From positions 1 through 8,680 of the forward strand of contig DVMJ01000015.1 of the NCBI GenBank assembly GCA_018715065.1: DNA of 8,680 nt, in the 5' to 3' direction. The notes under the pieces are model-generated. The model searched no databases. It worked only from the letters and a program-made list of their open reading frames with translations, and had not been told where the DNA came from. The stretch is from Fimiplasma intestinipullorum. GTDB lineage: Bacteria > Bacillota_I > Bacilli_A > Erysipelotrichales > Coprobacillaceae. This document shows, piece after piece, positions 5,553 to 8,680 of the stretch. The position numbers were made by a program, and so were the translations under genes. Numbering within the stretch: position 1 is the stretch's first letter; each line of letters opens with the position of its first letter.

Positions 5553-6185
5553 TTACTTTTGAATTAGCTTAAGCAGATCCAATGGCTTTTCAAAGACCCA
5601 ATCGGGCGCATCGATGCCCTGGCTGGACACACTTCCCCATTTAGCGTAGCCAAAAGCAACATGCGCATTTTGTGCAGCGAGATAATCCGAAGCGGCTTCG
5701 CCGATATAGATGGCATCTTCTGGCTGACAGCCCAGACGTTCCAGGCAGATTAACAGTGGTTCAGGATCCGGCTTATGTTTTTGTGTGTCATCAGCTAAAA
5801 TGGCGACAGACATGTACTGATCGATCCCTTTGGATACCACATCGACCGCATATTGTTCTCTGGTCTTGGCAGAGACCACAGCCTGAGTGATGCCGGCCTG
5901 GGCAAATTGCTGGAAGACCTAATCGAATCCCTTGTAGAGTGTTGCGCCTTCTTCATATTCGTTGACGTATTGCACCCAGCGAGCATAGGTTTTTTCTTTG
6001 TCTTTGATATTCAGTTCTTCCATGACTTTCATACCGGGATAGGCGGCAAAAGGCAGCACCTGCTCAAATGTCCACTTTTCCCCGGTCTCTTCTTCGATGA
6101 TCTTCAGCAGCGGATACATATTCATATTCAGTGTGTTAAGCACTGTCCCGTCAATATCGTAAAGTATCGCCTTATAGGTATGCAT
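5553..6185 (-). pseudogene. HAD-superfamily phosphatase interrupted by an in-frame TAG
   Basis: This is a HAD subfamily IA hydrolase of the phosphoglycolate phosphatase type. Read through, it would be 210 residues, a normal family length. Motif I is DIDGTVLNT with D10 and D12, motif II is VVSAKT with S105, motif III is HKPDP with K138, and motif IV is GEAASD with E163 and D167. The reading frame is unbroken except for a TAG at codon 89 (5919-5921 on the plus strand), between LYKGFD and VFQQFAQAGI, inside the cap-to-core region. Both sides stay in the same frame and keep good family similarity. The simplest explanation is a single-base change of CAG or GAG, meaning a recent nonsense mutation or a sequencing error. 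The upstream part alone (88 residues) lacks motifs II to IV. A strong AGGAGG precedes the ATG, and an extended -10 lies at 6220-6228. The substrate is unknown. Confidence 0.85.
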
Positions 6186-6219
6186 ATCTTCCTCCTCCTT
6201 TTTTTGTTTCGTTAATTTG

Positions 6220-6228
6220 ATTAAACCA
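6220..6228 (-). promoter_or_regulatory. Possible extended -10 promoter of the HAD gene
   Basis: The minus strand reads TGGTTTAAT, a TGn extension followed by TTTAAT, about 35 bases before the start codon. No good -35 is visible. Confidence 0.4.
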
Positions 6229-6288
6229 TATCTGCGACTGAGGAGAAGAAAAAGTTCTAATCAATGCGATTTTGACATACCTTACAGC

Positions 6289-6297
6289 AGGGGGTGA
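6289..6297 (+). promoter_or_regulatory. Ribosome binding site that decides the amidase start
   Basis: AGGGGGTGA pairs well with the 16S rRNA tail (AGGAGGTGA with one G-U). It fits best with TTG 6303. GTG 6294 lies inside it, and GTG 6312 is further away but possible. Confidence 0.65.
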
Positions 6298-6302
6298 GGG
6301 CC

Positions 6303-7016
6303 TTGCGACTAGTGTGGAAATATACAAAGCGCTATGGATGGTGGCTATGTTTTCTGGGTTTTATTCTTCTGTTCTTATGGATCTTACAGCTGCGCCCCGC
6401 TATAGAAGAAGTGACGACCATCGATCATCGTCTGGCAGGTCGAAAGATTACGATTGATGTTGGACATGGCGGATTAGATAATGGAGCCACTTATGGCAAC
6501 ATACGTGAGGATGAGCTGAATCTCAAGATTGCCCAGGCTCTGAAAGCAGAATTAGAGAAGCGTGGCGCAATCGTCACACTGACTAGAGACGGCGATTATG
6601 ACATGACGATGCGAGACCATCACTACAGTAAACAGGATGATATGTACTTACGGGCACAAAAGATCGATGCAGAGGAGAGTGTCCTTTTTGTCAGCATTCA
6701 TCTGAATGCATCCAGTTCTTCCTCAGCCTGGGGCTCACAGGTTTTTTACTACACGAATAGCGAACAGGGACAGCTTTTAGCGAAGTCGATCCATCAGGAG
6801 ATGCAGAAAGTCACCGGGACAAGAAAAAGTATCCAGTCTGCCAATTTTTACGTCCTGAGAGCCACTGCGACAACAGGCGTGTTGATCGAATGTGGGTTTA
6901 TCAGTCATCCCAGTGAACGAGGTCAGCTCTCGAATAGCAGTTATCATGAAAAACTCGCCATTGCCATCAGTGATGGCATCGGCAATTATCTGGAAAGTAA
7001 TGTTCCATTAGAATAA
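6303..7016 (+). CDS. cwlD: N-acetylmuramoyl-L-alanine amidase, CwlD-like (Amidase_3)
   Basis: This is a zinc amidase that cuts the bond between N-acetylmuramic acid and the stem peptide of peptidoglycan. With the TTG start it has 237 residues. An N-terminal basic stretch and one hydrophobic segment (about 12-29) make a signal anchor, placing the enzyme outside the membrane. The Amidase_3 motifs follow: DVGHGG with Zn ligand H55, a Glu ligand near E69 (REDELN), SIHLNA with H133, and LIECGF with catalytic E196. There are no SH3, SPOR or LysM modules. Size, architecture and the segment QVFYYTNSEQGQLLAKSIH resemble Bacillus CwlD, which helps make muramic delta-lactam in spore cortex. Whether this organism sporulates cannot be told here, so a general cell-wall role remains possible. 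The gene is divergent from the HAD gene. No terminator follows it, so readthrough into the tRNA-Ile genes is possible. Confidence 0.92.
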   Translation: MRLVWKYTKRYGWWLCFLGFILLFLWILQLRPAIEEVTTIDHRLAGRKITIDVGHGGLDNGATYGNIREDELNLKIAQALKAELEKRGAIVTLTRDGDYDMTMRDHHYSKQDDMYLRAQKIDAEESVLFVSIHLNASSSSSAWGSQVFYYTNSEQGQLLAKSIHQEMQKVTGTRKSIQSANFYVLRATATTGVLIECGFISHPSERGQLSNSSYHEKLAIAISDGIGNYLESNVPLE

Positions 7017-7024
7017 AAAAAGAA

Positions 7025-7053
7025 TTGACGAGTTTCATAAAATATGGTAGGAT
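7025..7053 (+). promoter_or_regulatory. Promoter of tRNA-Ile copy 1
   Basis: TTGACG (7025-7030), a 17-base spacer and TAGGAT (7048-7053) with the TGG extension. It ends 18 bases before the tRNA. Confidence 0.8.
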
Positions 7054-7071
7054 ATTTAGGCAGTCAGCGAT

Positions 7072-7148
<77 letters not shown>

Positions 7149-7192
7149 TTGCTTAAATAGATTGTATGTCGAAATATCTGATAAAAAAGTTG

Positions 7193-7221
7193 TTGACGAA
7201 TGTCACTTCTTGTGATATGAT
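7193..7221 (+). promoter_or_regulatory. Promoter of tRNA-Ile copy 2
   Basis: TTGACG (7193-7198), a 17-base spacer and TATGAT (7216-7221) with the TGA extension. The layout matches the copy 1 promoter, and both are followed by AGGCAGTCA. Confidence 0.85.
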
Positions 7222-7240
7222 ATACAGGCAGTCACGAAAT

Positions 7241-7317
<77 letters not shown>

Positions 7318-7331
7318 TTTTTTTATTATAT

Positions 7332-7407
7332 GGGGTCTTAGCTCAGCTGGGAGAGTGCCTGCGTCGCATGCAGGAGGTCGGGAGTTCGATCCTCCTAGGC
7401 TCCACCA
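7332..7407 (+). tRNA. tRNA-Ala(CGC)
   Basis: A complete 76-base cloverleaf: acceptor GGGGTCT/AGGCTCC containing the G3-U70 wobble pair that marks alanine tRNAs, anticodon arm CCTGC-GTCGCAT-GCAGG with anticodon CGC, discriminator A and encoded CCA. It reads only GCG. The Ala(TGC) isoacceptor normally covers GCG, so this is a supplementary species. It is followed 12 bases later by a terminator. Confidence 0.95.
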
Positions 7408-7419
7408 TTGGGATTGTTT

Positions 7420-7445
7420 GGTTACTCGTTGGAGTAGCTTTTTTT
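7420..7445 (+). terminator. Intrinsic terminator of the Ile-Ile-Ala tRNA operon
   Basis: A 7-bp stem (7421-7427, 7432-7438, one G-U pair) with a GTTG loop is followed by seven T. The next gene's ribosome binding site starts six bases after the T-run. Confidence 0.82.
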
Positions 7446-7450
7446 GTATT

Positions 7451-7457
7451 AAGGGGG
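7451..7457 (+). promoter_or_regulatory. Ribosome binding site that decides the EIIC-like start
   Basis: AAGGGGG lies six bases before ATG 7464. The frame stays open upstream to 7368, but that part lies in tRNA-Ala and the terminator. Confidence 0.85.
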
Positions 7458-7463
7458 ATACAT

Positions 7464-8459
7464 ATGGCAAGTAAAAGAAAACGAGGCGGCGAACATTGGC
7501 TGCTTCATTCATTAGACGGTCTAGCTTATGGCGTTTTTGTGAGTATCGTGTTAGGTCAGCTCCTGATCACACTGGGAAATGAAATTGGCTGGTCGGATGG
7601 TGTCAGTTGGGGCGAAAGCATTCGGACGTTAGCCGGGCCTGCCATTGGAATTGGCGTTGCCTGGGCAAGTGGTACGAGCGGTCTGACCCTGCTTTGTGCA
7701 GCTTTAACAGGTGCCATTCTATCTGGCAGTGGGGCTGGCTGGGTCTTGTTGGCTTATTTGGCGGTCCTGGTAAGTGTCGTATGCAGTCGGCTGATTGAGG
7801 GCAAGACACCGATCGATATTTTTCTGATTCCAATCTTGAGCATTGCGCTGGCGTTATTGATGGCACGTTTTATTGCACCTTATGTGAATTGGTTGGTCAG
7901 CTGGCTGGCTTTGCAGATTGGGCGTTGTCTAGGCTATCAGACCATCTGGATGAGCATGCTGGTGGCAGCGGTGATGGGACTGGTCAGTCTTTCTCCTATT
8001 ATGGCGGTTTCTTTGAGTGCTCTTTTAGGGTTGGATGGTCTGGCCGCAGGGGCTGCGATTGCAGGGATCTGTTCGCAGATGCTTGGCTTAGCCATCATGT
8101 CAGTGGATGATAATGATATGGGTGATGTGATTGCGATTGGAATAGGAACACCATTATTGCAATTTAAAAATGTTTTGCTTCATCCTTTGATTTTGATTCC
8201 AACTCTGTTGACTAGTCTAGTCACGGGTCCGCTGTCAGCCTGTGTCTTCCAGCTTTCCGGCAATGCAACAGGGGCTGGAATGGGGATGACGGCTTTGGCC
8301 GGCCCGTTGTCCATTGTCAGTGTGATGGGGCCGGATGCCTGGCTGGGGATCATCATTGTAGATATTTTATTACCTATTTTTATCAGCTATAGCTTCTATC
8401 GACTGTTTAAAAAGCTAGGCTGGATTCATCCGGGAGATCTAAAGGTATCTAGACTTTAG
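7464..8459 (+). CDS. PTS EIIC-like membrane protein (PfoR type)
   Basis: This 331-residue polytopic membrane protein starts with a short basic cytoplasmic stretch (KRKR), followed by roughly eight to ten hydrophobic segments rich in Gly, Ala, Leu and Ile. Glycine-rich loops such as GPAIGIGVAWASGTSGL (about 58-74), GIGTPLLQFKN (about 226-236) and SGNATGAGMGMTALAGP (about 265-281) fit the EIIC_2 family, which includes the Clostridium perfringens regulator PfoR. A polar loop with DDNDMGD (about 215-221) sits between two membrane segments. There is no EIIA or EIIB domain and no partner PTS gene nearby, so sugar phosphorylation by this protein alone is not supported. Transport or sensing is inferred from family only. 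The ATG at 7464 with its adjacent ribosome binding site is preferred. No promoter fits between the tRNA terminator and the start, so it may be expressed by readthrough. Its stop lies inside its own terminator stem. Confidence 0.85.
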   Translation: MASKRKRGGEHWLLHSLDGLAYGVFVSIVLGQLLITLGNEIGWSDGVSWGESIRTLAGPAIGIGVAWASGTSGLTLLCAALTGAILSGSGAGWVLLAYLAVLVSVVCSRLIEGKTPIDIFLIPILSIALALLMARFIAPYVNWLVSWLALQIGRCLGYQTIWMSMLVAAVMGLVSLSPIMAVSLSALLGLDGLAAGAAIAGICSQMLGLAIMSVDDNDMGDVIAIGIGTPLLQFKNVLLHPLILIPTLLTSLVTGPLSACVFQLSGNATGAGMGMTALAGPLSIVSVMGPDAWLGIIIVDILLPIFISYSFYRLFKKLGWIHPGDLKVSRL

Positions 8460-8470
8460 ATCTTTTTTTT
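8435..8470 (+). terminator. Intrinsic terminator of the EIIC-like gene
   Basis: A perfect 10-bp stem AGATCTAAAG/CTTTAGATCT (8435-8444, 8454-8463) with a 9-base loop and eight T. The TAG stop codon (8457-8459) is in the descending arm. Confidence 0.93.
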
Positions 8471-8492
8471 GTGCGAAAAAATAAAAAAAGAC

Positions 8493-8521
8493 TTGCTTTT
8501 TTCTAGGCTGTATGGTAATAT
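8493..8521 (+). promoter_or_regulatory. Promoter of the tRNA-Asn/Glu unit
   Basis: TTGCTT (8493-8498), a 17-base spacer and TAATAT (8516-8521) with the TGG extension, the same layout as the tRNA-Ile promoters. Confidence 0.75.
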
Positions 8522-8550
8522 ATACGAGCACTAAGGAAAACAAGAGAAAT

Positions 8551-8626
8551 GCTTGAATAGCTCAGTTGGTAGAGCAATCGGCTGTTAACCGATCGGTCGT
8601 AGGTTCGAGTCCTACTTCAAGCGCCA
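8551..8626 (+). tRNA. tRNA-Asn(GTT)
   Basis: A complete 76-base cloverleaf: acceptor GCTTGAA/TTCAAGC, anticodon arm ATCGG-CTGTTAA-CCGAT with anticodon GTT, T-arm GTAGG-TTCGAGT-CCTAC, discriminator G and encoded CCA. It is eight bases before the next tRNA, so both belong to one transcript that continues beyond the window. Confidence 0.97.
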
Positions 8627-8634
8627 TTTTTTGT

Positions 8635-8680
8635 GGCCTGTTGGAGAAACGGTTAACTCACATGCCTTTCACGCATGCAT
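8635..8680 (+). tRNA. tRNA-Glu(TTC), cut by the window end
   Basis: The 5' 46 bases are present: GGCCTGT acceptor strand, a D-arm with GGTTAA, and anticodon arm CATGC-CTTTCAC-GCATG with anticodon TTC. The T-arm and 3' acceptor strand lie outside the window. An Asn-Glu tRNA order is common in Bacillota tRNA clusters. Confidence 0.9.

Noticed and set aside
5919..5921. Pyrrolysine or general TAG recoding in the HAD gene
   Set aside because: prfC and the EIIC-like gene end in TAG at natural positions with terminators directly after, and no pyrrolysine genes or downstream insertion element are visible.
7368..7463. Upstream extension of the EIIC-like gene
   Set aside because: It lies inside tRNA-Ala and the terminator. 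A good ribosome binding site precedes ATG 7464.

Overview
The window looks like chromosomal DNA from a low-to-moderate-GC member of the Bacillota (Firmicutes). Evidence is the strong Shine-Dalgarno sequences, the use of TTG and GTG starts, the extended -10 promoters (TGnTATAAT type), an Spx-family transcription regulator, a CwlD-like cell-wall amidase and CCA-encoding tRNA genes. An Erysipelotrichia-like gut bacterium is my best guess, but the sequence alone does not fix the family.

Region 1 (1 to about 1520) is visibly AT-richer than the rest. It holds a two-gene minus-strand operon: an MGMT/alkyltransferase-like protein without any cysteine, then a small cupin. Upstream of the operon lies an AT-rich, gene-free stretch. 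It contains an array of TTAGC-centred repeats spaced by near-multiples of the helical repeat and a perfect 16-bp inverted repeat. This looks like a set of binding sites, possibly the end of a lost mobile element, sitting beside tRNA-Arg(CCT) and its terminator.

Region 2 (1568-5542) is tRNA-Arg on the minus strand, then on the plus strand prfC (release factor 3), an Spx-like regulator with SxxC in place of the CxxC redox switch, and a cytoplasmic GH13 alpha-amylase. A clear intrinsic terminator follows each of the three plus-strand genes. The one after spx ends directly at the amylase ribosome binding site, which places the amylase start at a TTG rather than at the upstream ATG.

Region 3 (5553-7016) is a divergent pair. 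A HAD phosphatase on the minus strand is split by an in-frame TAG, so it is probably a recent pseudogene. A CwlD-like amidase with one membrane anchor lies on the plus strand.

Region 4 (7025-8680) is a tRNA-rich stretch: two identical tRNA-Ile(GAT), each with its own promoter, then tRNA-Ala(CGC) and a terminator. A membrane EIIC-like (PfoR-type) protein starts immediately after that terminator. It is followed by another terminator, tRNA-Asn(GTT) and the beginning of tRNA-Glu(TTC), cut by the window end.

Most of the content is ordinary housekeeping sequence. I see no convincing undescribed multi-gene system. The parts most worth a second look are the phased repeat array beside tRNA-Arg, the SxxC Spx variant, the cysteine-free MGMT homologue, the interrupted HAD gene, and the terminator-then-RBS arrangement found twice.
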